DNA of 64,000 nt, from the NCBI RefSeq assembly GCF_050015995.1, contig NZ_JBNHEP010000099.1, forward strand, positions 1 through 64,000. Reading direction: 5' to 3'. The notes under the pieces were generated by a model that was not told the DNA's origin, made no database searches, and saw nothing but the letters and a program-made list of their open reading frames with translations. The translations under genes and the position numbers were made by a program. Below, one piece after another: positions 1 to 8,384 of this stretch; within the stretch, counting starts at the first letter, position 1, and each line of letters starts with the position of its first letter. This stretch comes from Trichodesmium sp050015995. GTDB taxonomy: Bacteria > Cyanobacteriota > Cyanobacteriia > Cyanobacteriales > Microcoleaceae.

Positions 1-80
1 CGACTGATGCTTAAGAGGTTAGCGTACGCATAGATCCGCTTAGGGGTTCTATAAGGTAGTATTTTTTCAATAAAATATAA

Positions 81-184
81 TAGACCTCTCCAAAAATCAA
101 AAATAAAATCAATTCTTATCCTTTTATTATCAACTATTTCTCCCTGTTCCCTGTTCCCTGTTCCCTCTTTCCTGGAGATGTCTA
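81..184. repeat. Miniature inverted-repeat element, TAGACATCTCC family, copy 1
   Basis: About 104 bp beginning TAGACCTCTCC and ending GGAGATGTCTA, so the ends are near-perfect inverted repeats. The interior is AT-rich and then carries the simple repeat CCCTGTT repeated several times. A second copy with the same interior lies at about 40248-40357, inside another element, and a left-half fragment lies near 60730. There is no coding capacity. Bases 1-80 and 185-383 hold no gene I can recognise. Family status rests only on comparison of copies within this window. Confidence 0.65.
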
Positions 185-383
185 ATGATGATACTTCAAT
201 ATAGGAATAGATATTCTATCCCTATATTTACTAGCTAAAACTTACAGCAATTTCGGAGTTAGTGAGGTACAAAATTTATCACTTTAATAAATAATCAATA
301 GAGATTAGTCTTCAACTGTACCTCACCATCCTAAAAAGTGCTGTAAGCTTAATAATTTTCAATTTACTCTTTATTATTTTCTT

Positions 384-1421
384 CTAAGGTGTAGGATTAG
401 GATATTTAGCATGAACCTCATCAATTTCAGCAATAATTTCTTCAGTCAAATTTATCTCCAAACTACTAATATTTTCTTTTAATTGTTCCATAGTTGTTGC
501 CCCAATAATTGTACTAGCCACAAACCATCGGGAACGCACATAAGCTAATGCTAATTGCGCCGGAGTCATATTATTTTTATGAGCAATTTCTACATAAGCT
601 TTTATCGCTTCAGTCAAATTTGTTTTACGATAACGTTGCTCAAATCCAGGAAACAAAGCTACACGAGAATTTTCAGGAACTCCATGCAAATATTTACCTG
701 TTAAAAGACCAAAAGCTAGAGGACTATAAGCCATTAATCCCACATTATTAAATCGACAAGCTTCAGCGATATTTATATGAAAAATACGGTTAACTAAACT
801 AAAAGCATTTTGAATCGAAACTATTTTTGGTAAACCTAGTTTTTCTGCTACATGGCAAAATTCGGACACTCCCCAAGCCGTCTCATTACTTACTCCTAAA
901 TAACGAATTTTTCCAGCTTTAATTAACTCAGCAAATACTTCTAATTGTTCCGCAATAGGTGTCGTATCTTGCTCATTATTTGGGTCATAATCTGGGGCAC
1001 CAAATAAAGGCACATAACGGTCAGGCCAATGAATTTGATAGAGGTCAATATAGTCAGTTTGAAGACGACGCAAACTATCTTCTATTGCTTGCTGAATATT
1101 GGCTCGGTTAACTTGAAGATTTCCCCCACGAATCCAAGTAATTCTAGAACTAGGACCGGCAATTTTTGTAGCAATAATTAATTTATCGCGTTGTTGTTTA
1201 ACCAACCACTCACCAATATATTCTTCCGTTTTTCCTTGAGTTTCAGCCTTGGTTGGTACTGGATACATTTCTGCTGCATCAATAAAATTAATACCTTCAG
1301 CAACAGCATAATTAAGTTGTTGATGAGCTTCTTCAATAGTGTTTTGCTGCCCATAAGTCATGGTGCCTAAACAAATTTCTGATACATTTAAGTTACTATC
1401 TCCAAGTTTGTTGTATTTCAT
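384..1421 (-). CDS. Aldo/keto reductase (Tas-like)
   Basis: A 345-residue NADP(H)-dependent oxidoreductase of the aldo/keto reductase superfamily, expected to be a cytosolic TIM barrel reducing carbonyl substrates. The classical catalytic tetrad is visible: Asp48 and Tyr53 in NFIDAAEMYP, Lys86 in IIATKIAG and His131 in YQIHWPDR. The N-terminus MKYNKLGDSNLNVSEICLGT and the MYP-VPTKAETQG segment resemble the Tas/YghZ branch. Length is normal for the family and the ATG start gives a full barrel. It stands alone: nothing upstream or downstream suggests an operon. The physiological substrate cannot be inferred from sequence; the family assignment is secure. Confidence 0.92.
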   Translation of the reverse strand: MKYNKLGDSNLNVSEICLGTMTYGQQNTIEEAHQQLNYAVAEGINFIDAAEMYPVPTKAETQGKTEEYIGEWLVKQQRDKLIIATKIAGPSSRITWIRGGNLQVNRANIQQAIEDSLRRLQTDYIDLYQIHWPDRYVPLFGAPDYDPNNEQDTTPIAEQLEVFAELIKAGKIRYLGVSNETAWGVSEFCHVAEKLGLPKIVSIQNAFSLVNRIFHINIAEACRFNNVGLMAYSPLAFGLLTGKYLHGVPENSRVALFPGFEQRYRKTNLTEAIKAYVEIAHKNNMTPAQLALAYVRSRWFVASTIIGATTMEQLKENISSLEINLTEEIIAEIDEVHAKYPNPTP

Positions 1422-1560
1422 TGGTTTGTTTTTTAGTAAATTATCTAATTTTATCCTAGCAGTGACATATTCCTGACGCTAACACAAGGTATAGCGTAGG
1501 CTACGAGCGCGACTTCTCTATGAGAACATTGACTGAGCTAACAAGGAATGCCCTACCTCT

Positions 1561-2817
1561 CTAGAATAGGCTCAATTGAACGCCTTTATGTGATTCAAAT
1601 TTAGTTGGTGGCAACAAATCTTTAATCAATACTTTAGCCCTATTTTTGATGTTAATTGCAGCATTCAAATCACGTCCAATTGACAGATTGCAGTTAGGAC
1701 ATTCATGCTGTCTCTGAGCTAAAGTTTTCTTAACTTTATGACCACATCTACTACATTCAGTTGATGTTCCATGAGGTTTGACTTCAACTATTAACTGACC
1801 AGCTTTTGCCTCTTTCAGAGGAGCTTCGCTAACAGCTTTGTTAGCTAATATCATATTAAATTGACCCCAACCCGCATCATGTATAGACTTAGCTAATCTA
1901 GATTTAGCCATGCCTTTAATATTTAATTTTTCAACTGCAATAATATCATACTTTTTCAATAATTTATTAGCAGTATTGAAGTGAAAATCTTTTCTAGTAT
2001 TAACTACTTTTATATGTTTTTTAGCTAATTGTTTAACCGCTTTTTGTCTACGCTTAGAACCTTTTTTTCTCCTAGACACTTTTCTTTGGGCAGACTTAAG
2101 TTTTCTTTCTGATCCTCTCAAATATTTAGGAGCAGAAATATAGTCATTATCAGAAGTTACAAAGAAGTCTATTAAACCGACATCTATACCTACAATATTA
2201 CCTTGTTTAAGATCAGGTTTAATTTCTGGTATAGACTTATCTTCTAAACTAAAGGTAACAAAATAGCCATTAGATTTTTTAGTAACTGATGCTGTTTTAA
2301 TCACAAATCCGTCAAGCAATGGCCGATGAACAATTACTTTTACATCGCCTATTTTAGAGAACTTAACTTTGTTACCTACAAAATTATGTTGTTTAAATTG
2401 AGAAAGGGACGTTGCATGCAACGTCCGTACAATGTTTTATATTGACCTTTACCTTTGAACCTTGGTTTACCTGAACGCTTACCATTTGAATATCCTTTTA
2501 GCCATCTATACAAATGCCAGCTCAACTCTTTTCGGTACTTCTTGTAAAACTTGAGAATGGATTTGTTTGTACCAAGGTTTATCTACCTTTAATTGAGTTA
2601 ATGACTTTTGTTGACTAAACCTAGTTGGACGGTCTTTTAATTCTGGTAAGTGACAAATCAAAGGACAAGCATTAATAGAACACTGATTTCTTTCCCACCA
2701 ATCAAATCTTTCTGCCAACATATAGTTATATTGACACCCCAACATATCCAGAGTTTTATCTATTTTCTCCGCTTGTTCTTTTGTTGGACGTAGTTTGTAT
2801 TGATAGGCTATTCTCAT
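1561..2817 (-). pseudogene. tnpB: TnpB RNA-guided nuclease, frameshifted
   Basis: Two adjoining reading frames make up one TnpB. The N-terminal part (2506-2817) starts MRIAYQYKLRPTKEQAEKID and the C-terminal part (1561-2421) carries the RuvC-like motifs GIDVGLIDFF and VEKLNIKG, the four-cysteine zinc ribbon (CSRCGHK, CPNCN) and the final Asp in GRDLNAAINI. After ELAFV the natural continuation (RWLKGYSNGKRSGKPRF) sits in another frame, so a single-base deletion is likely. Two foreign inserts are also visible: a palindrome at 2406-2430 (GACGTTGCATGCAACGTC) and an in-frame block encoding VSEAPLKE near 1825-1850. The catalytic residues survive but the full-length protein is not encoded. Confidence 0.9.
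2406..2430. repeat. Short palindromic insert in tnpB
   Basis: The palindrome GACGTTGCATGCAACGTC followed by CGTAC interrupts the tnpB reading just before the recognisable VGNKVKF region. A related sequence, GTACGGACGCCCTTATGCAA followed by CGTCCCTACC, occurs outside any gene at 60881-60910. The two together suggest a dispersed short repeat rather than native coding sequence. Confidence 0.6.
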
Positions 2818-2883
2818 CTATTTTTCTCTTTTCGACCTTATGCGTATTATAATAATTTGTGTACATAATTGCAACATAAAACT

Positions 2884-3054
2884 ATGAAAGAATCATTACA
2901 TTGTCGAATAACTAAAGAAAGATTATATAAACTAAGATTATATGCAGTCAGAAAACAAAAAACAATGACTCAAGTAATAAGTGATTTTATAGATAGTTTA
3001 CCTACTTATGTGGAGGACAAACGTTCACAAACTGATAAAATGGTGGAAAAATAG
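2884..3054 (+). CDS. Small ribbon-helix-helix-like protein linked to tnpB
   Basis: A 56-residue basic protein beginning MKESLHCRITKERLYKLRLY. The pattern of a short beta-strand (SLHCRITKERL) followed by two helices (YKLRLYAVRKQKTMTQVISDFIDSL) fits a CopG/Arc-type ribbon-helix-helix DNA-binding fold. I chose the ATG at 2884 over an upstream TTG. It is divergent from tnpB, sharing only about 66 bp with it, and ends directly before a stem-loop at 3063-3090, so it appears to sit inside the element. A role in autoregulating tnpB would fit this arrangement but is inference. No effector domain is present. Confidence 0.7.
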   Translation: MKESLHCRITKERLYKLRLYAVRKQKTMTQVISDFIDSLPTYVEDKRSQTDKMVEK

Positions 3055-3062
3055 CGCATTCA

Positions 3063-3090
3063 TCCCGACACCATAGACTATGGTGCGGGA
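3063..3090. other. Stem-loop at probable IS200/IS605 left end
   Basis: TCCCGACACCATA pairs with TATGGTGCGGGA with one bulged base and a 3-nt loop. Subterminal imperfect hairpins like this are the recognition structures of IS200/IS605 TnpA. Its place just outside the RHH gene is why that gene is assigned to the element. It could alternatively act as a terminator for the RHH gene, although no T-run follows directly. Confidence 0.5.
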
Positions 3091-3120
3091 CTTTTGCTCA
3101 ACTTTGAAGTTAAAATTAAC

Positions 3121-3696
3121 TTAGAATCTTAGAGGAGTAACTGAATTCTCCAGTCTAGTATTAAAACGAATTTCCGTACCAGTGTAATGAGGAACCCAAC
3201 CTTCTATTGAAACGAAATATCGCACAGCTTTAACTCGTTTTTCTGGTGTCAAATAAAACCAATGTTCTGTATTAGCTGGTACATTAATATATTCTTGTGG
3301 CTGTACTGTTAATTCAACTTGACTATCATCAGGACGCACAAAACCAAAAATACCTTCTCCTGCCACAATATAACGCACTTCATCATCTGCATGGGTATGA
3401 CATTTATCGAACTTTGATAACATTGCATCAAGATTAGGAATTTCTGGATGTATTGCCACTAAGTCTCGTGACTGATAACCAGCAGTTTCTTTGAGTTGCT
3501 CAAAATAATTATCCAAACTTTGTAATAATCCTTCTTTTTCATCATCGTTGAGTACATCTTTTGCCAGTAGATTATGAATTTCTGGATTGTCTCCTACAGG
3601 CCAATGATTCAGTTGCACATTTAAGGATTCAAGTTCACGAGAAATATCGTTGAGTTGAGTGTAAATTGTACCGTCTTCTAGTTTGAGTATTGCCAT
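3121..3696 (-). CDS. mtnD: Acireductone dioxygenase
   Basis: A 191-residue cupin of the methionine salvage pathway, oxidising acireductone to 2-keto-4-methylthiobutyrate and formate (or, with Ni, methylthiopropionate and CO). The metal ligands are all visible: His100, His102 and Glu106 in CHTHADDEVRY and His145 in NVPANTEHWF. Length and the two cupin motifs match the ARD family. The gene is single, with no other mtn gene nearby. The start codon gives MAILKLEDGT, as expected for cyanobacterial homologues. Confidence 0.93.
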   Translation of the reverse strand: MAILKLEDGTIYTQLNDISRELESLNVQLNHWPVGDNPEIHNLLAKDVLNDDEKEGLLQSLDNYFEQLKETAGYQSRDLVAIHPEIPNLDAMLSKFDKCHTHADDEVRYIVAGEGIFGFVRPDDSQVELTVQPQEYINVPANTEHWFYLTPEKRVKAVRYFVSIEGWVPHYTGTEIRFNTRLENSVTPLRF

Positions 3697-4669
3697 ATTT
3701 CACCTGTTGATTTATGACTAAAATTGATTCTATAAACAAGAATATTCTTGTTTATATTGACTATCAAATTTTAGCACTATTTGTTATAAGATAATAATTA
3801 TTATACAGCACTGACGGTATTTAAACCAACAACTATATTATTATCTTTATGATTGGTATAAAACAGCTATGCTTAAGCCAGAAGGATTAAAGCAAATTTG
3901 AAAAAATTACCTTTTGAGCAGCAAATTTACTTGGTTCTATATTTTGATTTTAACCTACCTCTCAAATATTCAATTATTGACCTAATAAAATCACTAACTC
4001 CTATATCAAAAACTCATACCATTTCTCTGTAACAATGTACTTAATAATTGTTGATTAAACCTAATGTAAATAAGCATTTTTATCTCTTAGTTACACTGAT
4101 ACTCATAGATAAATCATATAATATCATCTGTGGTTGAATAGTTATAATTAAATTTTGTACTATTGCTTGAGCAATATCTATAACTTAGAGCTAGAGCAAT
4201 ACTACAAACAAAAACTTTTTTATAACTTATTATCCGGGCATCATATAAGTCATAATCTTGAACAAAAAATTATACATCTCAGAAATCATACGGAGTTTTA
4301 TGACATTTTTGATTTTGTCAAATTTCTCTGACTAAACTATGCTATATTTAGAAATAATTTACCTTATTTTTTCAGCAGTATATCAATGACAAAAAAATAA
4401 GGTCAATAGCCTACCCTTGGATAAGGGATGAAAAAAATTAACTTCAGTATTTTAAGCCTATGACTTTAGCCAAAGGTACTAATAACTGATAACTAAGTAG
4501 AGCGTGGTAAATTTCGTGCGTTATGTATCAAATTGTAAATTAGCTCAAAAGTCAGGTATATCATTCTTTTGACTAGAGTTTAGACTAAATATGCAACGTC
4601 ATTTTTTTTTAGCTTGGTCTACTTAATAACTAATAACTAATAACTAATAACTGATAACTGATAACTGAA
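3697..4669. other. Intergenic region
   Basis: A 970-bp AT-rich spacer without a supported gene. It contains the 132-bp miniature element at 4494-4625, followed by a TAATAACTAATAACTGATAA-type simple repeat running up to the radC start codon. The stretch 3840-4390 shows no motif I can assign. Confidence 0.7.
4494..4625 (+). repeat. Miniature inverted-repeat element, TAAGTAGA family, copy 1
   Basis: A 132-bp block starting TAAGTAGAGCG and ending TTGGTCTACTTA, so the ends are 8-bp inverted repeats (TAAGTAGA/TCTACTTA). A second 132-bp copy in the opposite orientation lies at 13877-14008. They share conserved interior words such as TCAAATTGTAAATTAGCTCA and AAATATGCAACGTC while their flanks are unrelated. 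No protein is encoded. The copy sits 44 bp upstream of radC and could supply transcription signals, which is inference. Confidence 0.8.
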
Positions 4670-5401
4670 ATGACGTACAGTCTCAGAATTGCAGACTTAC
4701 CTAGTAATGAACGACCACGAGAAAGATTAATTGCCTCTGGTCCTAAAAGTCTTTCTACTGCAGAATTAATTGCTATTCTACTAGGTACGGGTCAAGGAAA
4801 AGGAAAACTTTCTGCTGTTGGTCTTGGACAATATGTATTAAATCAATTAAGTCAACATCAGCGTGACCCCCTCTCAATTCTCCGCAATATTACGGTTCAA
4901 GAATTAACTCAAATTCATGGTATTGGTACAGCAAAAGCAACAACTATTCTTGCTGCCATTGAATTAGGAAAAAGAGTATTTCAATCTCGCCCTCCAGAAT
5001 TAGCAGTTGTTGATAGTCCTCAAGCTGCTGCGGATGCTTTGAGTCAAGATTTGATGTGGCAAACCCAAGAAAAATTTGCTGTCTTACTTTTGGATGTAAA
5101 TAATCGCTTACTCGGAACTCAGGTAATTACTATCGGTACAGCAACAGAAACATTAGCTCATCCCCGCGAAATTTTTCGAGAAGTGATTCGTCAAGGTGCA
5201 AGCAGAGTAATTATTTCTCATAATCATCCTTCAGGAAATGTCGAACCAAGTCCTGAAGATATCAATTTAACCAAACAACTCTTAGCAGGAGCGCAATTTT
5301 TAGCTATACCCTTACTCGACCATATAATTATGGGTAATGGAGAACATTCCAGTCTGCGCCAGACAAGTAATTTGTGGGAAGAATACCCTCAAGGAGATTA
5401 A
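4670..5401 (+). CDS. radC: RadC-family JAB-domain protein
   Basis: A 243-residue protein of the RadC (UPF0758) family: an N-terminal helix-hairpin-helix-like region (about residues 1-100, with the motif IHGIGTAKATTILAAIELGK) followed by an MPN/JAB metalloprotease-like fold. The JAMM metal-binding signature HNHPSGNVEPSPED starts at about residue 184. Despite the historical DNA-repair name, the biochemical role is unsettled, and homologues are often found with mobile elements. The ATG is preceded by simple repeats rather than a clear Shine-Dalgarno sequence. A 132-bp miniature element lies just upstream. Length is typical of the family. Confidence 0.92.
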   Translation: MTYSLRIADLPSNERPRERLIASGPKSLSTAELIAILLGTGQGKGKLSAVGLGQYVLNQLSQHQRDPLSILRNITVQELTQIHGIGTAKATTILAAIELGKRVFQSRPPELAVVDSPQAAADALSQDLMWQTQEKFAVLLLDVNNRLLGTQVITIGTATETLAHPREIFREVIRQGASRVIISHNHPSGNVEPSPEDINLTKQLLAGAQFLAIPLLDHIIMGNGEHSSLRQTSNLWEEYPQGD

Positions 5402-5511
5402 GAAGAAAACCTGAATCTATTTATACCACTACGCGCAAGTCATATCAAAGGAGGTAGCATTGGTGTAATTATACCAATTTCATAAAATATTGCAGAGCGT
5501 GACTTTGTTCT

Positions 5512-5567
<56 letters not shown>

Positions 5568-5991
5568 TAAGAATTTATACAGCCTATTCCATGTAAGTGT
5601 GGTACAGTAATTCTAGTAGATTTGATTAATAAGAATGAAAACTTTATTCTATAGTTCAAAAACTATTTAAAAATTTGGTAGTCCTGCATAGTAATGGTCA
5701 AGTACAAATTGTGGCATTATAGTGATGTACGAAGTTCCAGATGGCTCCAATATGATTACTTAATTTTTGGGAAAACGATAAAGTTTTTCGCACCAATCTT
5801 CCAATACGTTGTCGCATTGTGTTATTAAACCTTTCTATATAACTGGTTTTACCAGTTTCCTTACCTACTGCTTGATGTCGCATTGAAGGTAACACCATCT
5901 CATAGGCTTCCCAAAAATCAGTATAGCAGGTTGCACATTGACGATATACATCGGGTAAAGATTTCCAGAGACCTTGAGCTGATTTTCTAGA

Positions 5992-6024
5992 GCGATATAG
6001 CTGCCGCACTTGCTCCGCCAACGC
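5992..6024. repeat. Short GCG...CGC dispersed repeat (type 1) inside IS1
   Basis: On the minus strand this reads GCGTTGGCGGAGC, a variable middle, then GCAGCTATATCGC. Nearly the same sequence lies outside any gene at 22681-22712. In the transposase it falls between the codons for GVYIG and RKSAQGLW, adds about 34 nt and shifts the frame. Confidence 0.8.
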
Positions 6025-6238
6025 CAATATATACTCCTACTATTTCACGAGTTCCAACATCCATAGCCAGCCAAATCCATTGTTTGTTGTTTTTACAACC
6101 AACAAATGACCACATTTCATCAAGTTGAATTATCAGTTTACCTGTTTTTTTTTAGTAACAGCAACTTGCTTTTCGATTTGCTCATACTTGCGATTAACAT
6201 ACATCTGTAACCATCTTTCTGAAACACCTGTAATTCTT

Positions 6239-6268
6239 GCGTTCGCGTAGCGTCCCGTAGGGAATCGC
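6239..6268. repeat. Short GCG...CGC dispersed repeat (type 2) inside IS1
   Basis: A 30-bp block, GCGTTCGCGTAGCGTCCCGT followed by AGGGAATCGC, inserted in the IS1 transposase between the codons for LAISI and ARITGVSERW. The net insertion is about 32 nt, so the downstream frame changes. Its GC content is far above that of its surroundings. Confidence 0.75.
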
Positions 6269-6517
6269 AGCCAATGCTAATCGCTAAATACAACATTTTA
6301 TCAATCATCGCTCTTGTTGCCTCATCAATAGGCTCTGTGCTAGGATTCTCGACAAATTGTCGTCCACAATCTAGGCAACGAAACCGAGGCTTACCGTAGT
6401 GAGTATGTCCATATTTGATAATTTTAGTAGATTGGCATTTAGGACAGTGCATAGCTAGAAAATTCAACTTTAATTTATATTTTACCATTACGCGAGCAGG
6501 ACTACCCAAATTTGATA

Positions 6518-7705
6518 TTACTGATTCGATTCTTCTCGCAATTGCTTGTGTAATTTTTCCAGTGATAATTTTAACTCATCTCCCCGTTCAACTTGACCTA
6601 ACTCTTCATAACGTTTATAAGCTAAGTTTAACCAACGAATCGCTTCCTCGTTACTACCTAAAATTGCATAAACTTCTCCTAAAGTAGCCTCAAGTTTTCC
6701 CCTTCCTGCAACATCATCAACTGCCATCAATTCTGCTGACTGTAAATAGTAATCCTTGGCTAATGCAGGTAATTGAATCTGTTGATATATTTCACCCAAG
6801 ATTCTATAAACAGTAGAAGTATAATATCCTTGGTCTATAAAAGATTCTAAGATAGCGATCGCTTCCCCATTCAAACCATTTTGTTGATAAAGTTCAGCAA
6901 TACTTAGTACCCGTGCTTCACCATCTAACTTTTGAGTCAGCTCCTCACTTTTTGCCAAAATTTCTTGCTGTTGAGATTTTGAAATTACAGCAAATCCTAT
7001 TCCCAAATAATCTTGTTTAGAAAAAGGCGATTTTTCGTCAAGAGAAGAAATCTCAGTATCAGTATGAACAATTACTGTATATCGAACACCTGTTTTTAAA
7101 GGCAATTCCCCAGAATAAATTACTTGATTTTCACTAACCTCTGTTTCCCAAATATATTCTGACGGACTTTTGATAGTAACAGTATAACGAGTTGCACCTG
7201 CCACAGGATTCCAATGTAAAATCAAGGGTTTATCTGGTAATAATAAAGTGTGGCGCGGACTAATAAGATAGGGAATTTTATCAGTAATTGCTACTTGATT
7301 AATTCCACGAGTAGCATCAAAAGGAACACATCCATCTGGAGTTTCAACACATTGTGATTTTGCTTGTAAACAGCCATCCATTGTTTGAGATATATTATTT
7401 TTTGGCAAACTCCAAGTTTTCCAGTTTGCGTAACAAATTGCTATTAAATTTGCTTCTGATGTGAGTTTTATTTTATCTTGTGCATAGAGTTCTGTGCCAA
7501 CAAAAACTGGATGATATTCTGACCAATTTTGACGCTTTAAAAATACTTTTCCATCTGCTTCAATAATTCGCCCAACTGGAGATTGATTAACTTGAGTAGT
7601 AGCATTAGCTGGTGCAAATATAATATAATTTTGTAAGTTAATTATCTGCTTTACTGGAGTCAAAACTAAAATAACTAATAGAGCTAAAAATGTCTGGATT
7701 TTCAT
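6518..7705 (-). CDS. Secreted TPR protein with FecR-like middle region
   Basis: A 395-residue protein starting MKIQTFLALLVILVLTPVKQ. I chose this ATG because AAGGGG precedes it by a few bases and because it gives a hydrophobic signal/anchor segment; an upstream ATG 39 bp earlier is less likely. After the signal comes a region with a FecR-like look (VGRIIEADGKVFLKRQNWSE), then a beta-rich part (residues about 150-240) and C-terminal TPR-like helices from about residue 255 (ALAKDYYLQSAELMAV, NEEAIRWLNLAYKRYEELGQ). Such proteins are common in cyanobacteria near kinases and CHAT proteins. Function is unknown; a periplasmic protein-interaction role is inferred. Its 5' end has been duplicated upstream (7790-7985). 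Confidence 0.8.
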   Translation of the reverse strand: MKIQTFLALLVILVLTPVKQIINLQNYIIFAPANATTQVNQSPVGRIIEADGKVFLKRQNWSEYHPVFVGTELYAQDKIKLTSEANLIAICYANWKTWSLPKNNISQTMDGCLQAKSQCVETPDGCVPFDATRGINQVAITDKIPYLISPRHTLLLPDKPLILHWNPVAGATRYTVTIKSPSEYIWETEVSENQVIYSGELPLKTGVRYTVIVHTDTEISSLDEKSPFSKQDYLGIGFAVISKSQQQEILAKSEELTQKLDGEARVLSIAELYQQNGLNGEAIAILESFIDQGYYTSTVYRILGEIYQQIQLPALAKDYYLQSAELMAVDDVAGRGKLEATLGEVYAILGSNEEAIRWLNLAYKRYEELGQVERGDELKLSLEKLHKQLREESNQ

Positions 7706-8037
7706 ATCTATCCCCTTGGTATTTTTCAACTTGGTATTTTTCAACTTTAGTAGGTTGTATTTTTCTATTTTTAAGGAGTTATACTAATTCAATAATTCGC
7801 CCAATTGGAGATTGATTAATTTTAGTAATAGCATTAGTTAGTGACAATTTAATATGATTTTGTAATTTAATTATCTGGTTTACTGGAGTCAAAATTAAAA
7901 AAACTAATAGAGGCAAAAATATCTAGATTTTCATATCTATCCCCTTGATATTTTTCAACTTTAGTAGGTTGTATTTTTCTATTTTATATTTTTCAACTTT
8001 AGTAGGTTGTATTTTTCTATTGCTAAAGAGTTATACC
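7561..8037. repeat. Tandem duplication of the 5' end of the TPR gene
   Basis: The sequence from within the first ~50 codons of the TPR gene through its leader (7561-7780) is repeated, diverged, at about 7790-7985, including CAATAATTCGCCCAA, TTTTCATATCTATCCCCTT and TTTCAACTTTAGTAGGTTGT. The leader part TTTCAACTTTAGTAGGTTGT then occurs once more at about 7988-8008. The upstream copy is no longer open. From 8038 to 8384 I see no gene. Confidence 0.85.
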
Positions 8038-8384
8038 AATTTGAAAAAAGAATGTTACGAATAGTAAGGGCGATAAAAAGACTTTAGAGGAGATGTCCCT
8101 TTGACAAAATTGAAGCCATTCATTCTCTAAGTCGCCAATCCGACGGCTCCCCTACCTGACTCCTAAAAAATCCCTTAGTCATTTGTAGCAAAAATTTATC
8201 AAATTGGTATTAGGTAGTTAGGAGTTACTAAATTATAATTTCCTAGCTCTTAAATTAATATTGATTAGAGGGGATTTCATCAAGCGTGAGCTACAAGTGT
8301 CCCAGGCAAGATCCCTTGCTACAAATAAAAATGTTCTTCTCTTTCAAAATTACCCCCTGCTCCCTACTCCCTATTTCCTACTCC

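Larger units (their letters stand above)
1561..3090 (-). mobile_element. IS200/IS605-type element with tnpB only, plus RHH gene
   Basis: The element contains a frameshifted tnpB on the minus strand (1561-2817), a divergent small ribbon-helix-helix gene (2884-3054) and, immediately beyond that gene, a bulged stem-loop at 3063-3090 of the kind found at IS200/IS605 ends. No tnpA transposase is present, so it would depend on one supplied in trans. The right end lies below 1561 and I could not place it exactly; 1422-1560 holds short GC-rich repeat fragments. That the stem-loop is the true left end is inference. Confidence 0.6.
5677..6506 (-). mobile_element. IS1-family insertion sequence, inactivated
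   Basis: About 830 bp bounded by inverted copies of GGTAGTCCTGC (5677-5687 and 6496-6506), with AAATTT on both flanks as a possible part of a target duplication. It carries a broken IS1-type transposase and two ~30-bp foreign repeats. The same end plus about 100 bp of coding sequence recurs as a remnant at 21515-21618, confirming the boundary. It abuts the 3' end of the TPR gene at 6518, but that gene's stop codon lies just outside the IS. Confidence 0.85.
5698..6509 (-). pseudogene. IS1-family transposase, multiple frameshifts
   Basis: The N-terminal zinc-ribbon half (6138-6509) reads MHCPKCQSTKIIKYGHTHYG with two CxxC pairs. The C-terminal DDE half (5698-6027) contains LWKSLPDVYRQCATCYTDFW and TSYIERFNNTMRQRIGRLVR, both characteristic of IS1. 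Between them the expected sequence (QLDEMWSFVGCKNNKQWIWL) is present in a third frame at about 6040-6130. Frame is lost at two ~30-bp repeat insertions (5992-6024 and 6239-6268), and a run of T's at about 6140 marks another frame change that may be the normal IS1 programmed frameshift. Confidence 0.92.

Noticed and set aside
6130..6155. Programmed frameshift alone explaining the split IS1 frames
   Set aside because: A run of A's is present and may be the natural shift site, but two further frame breaks at the short repeat inserts show the gene is dead regardless.
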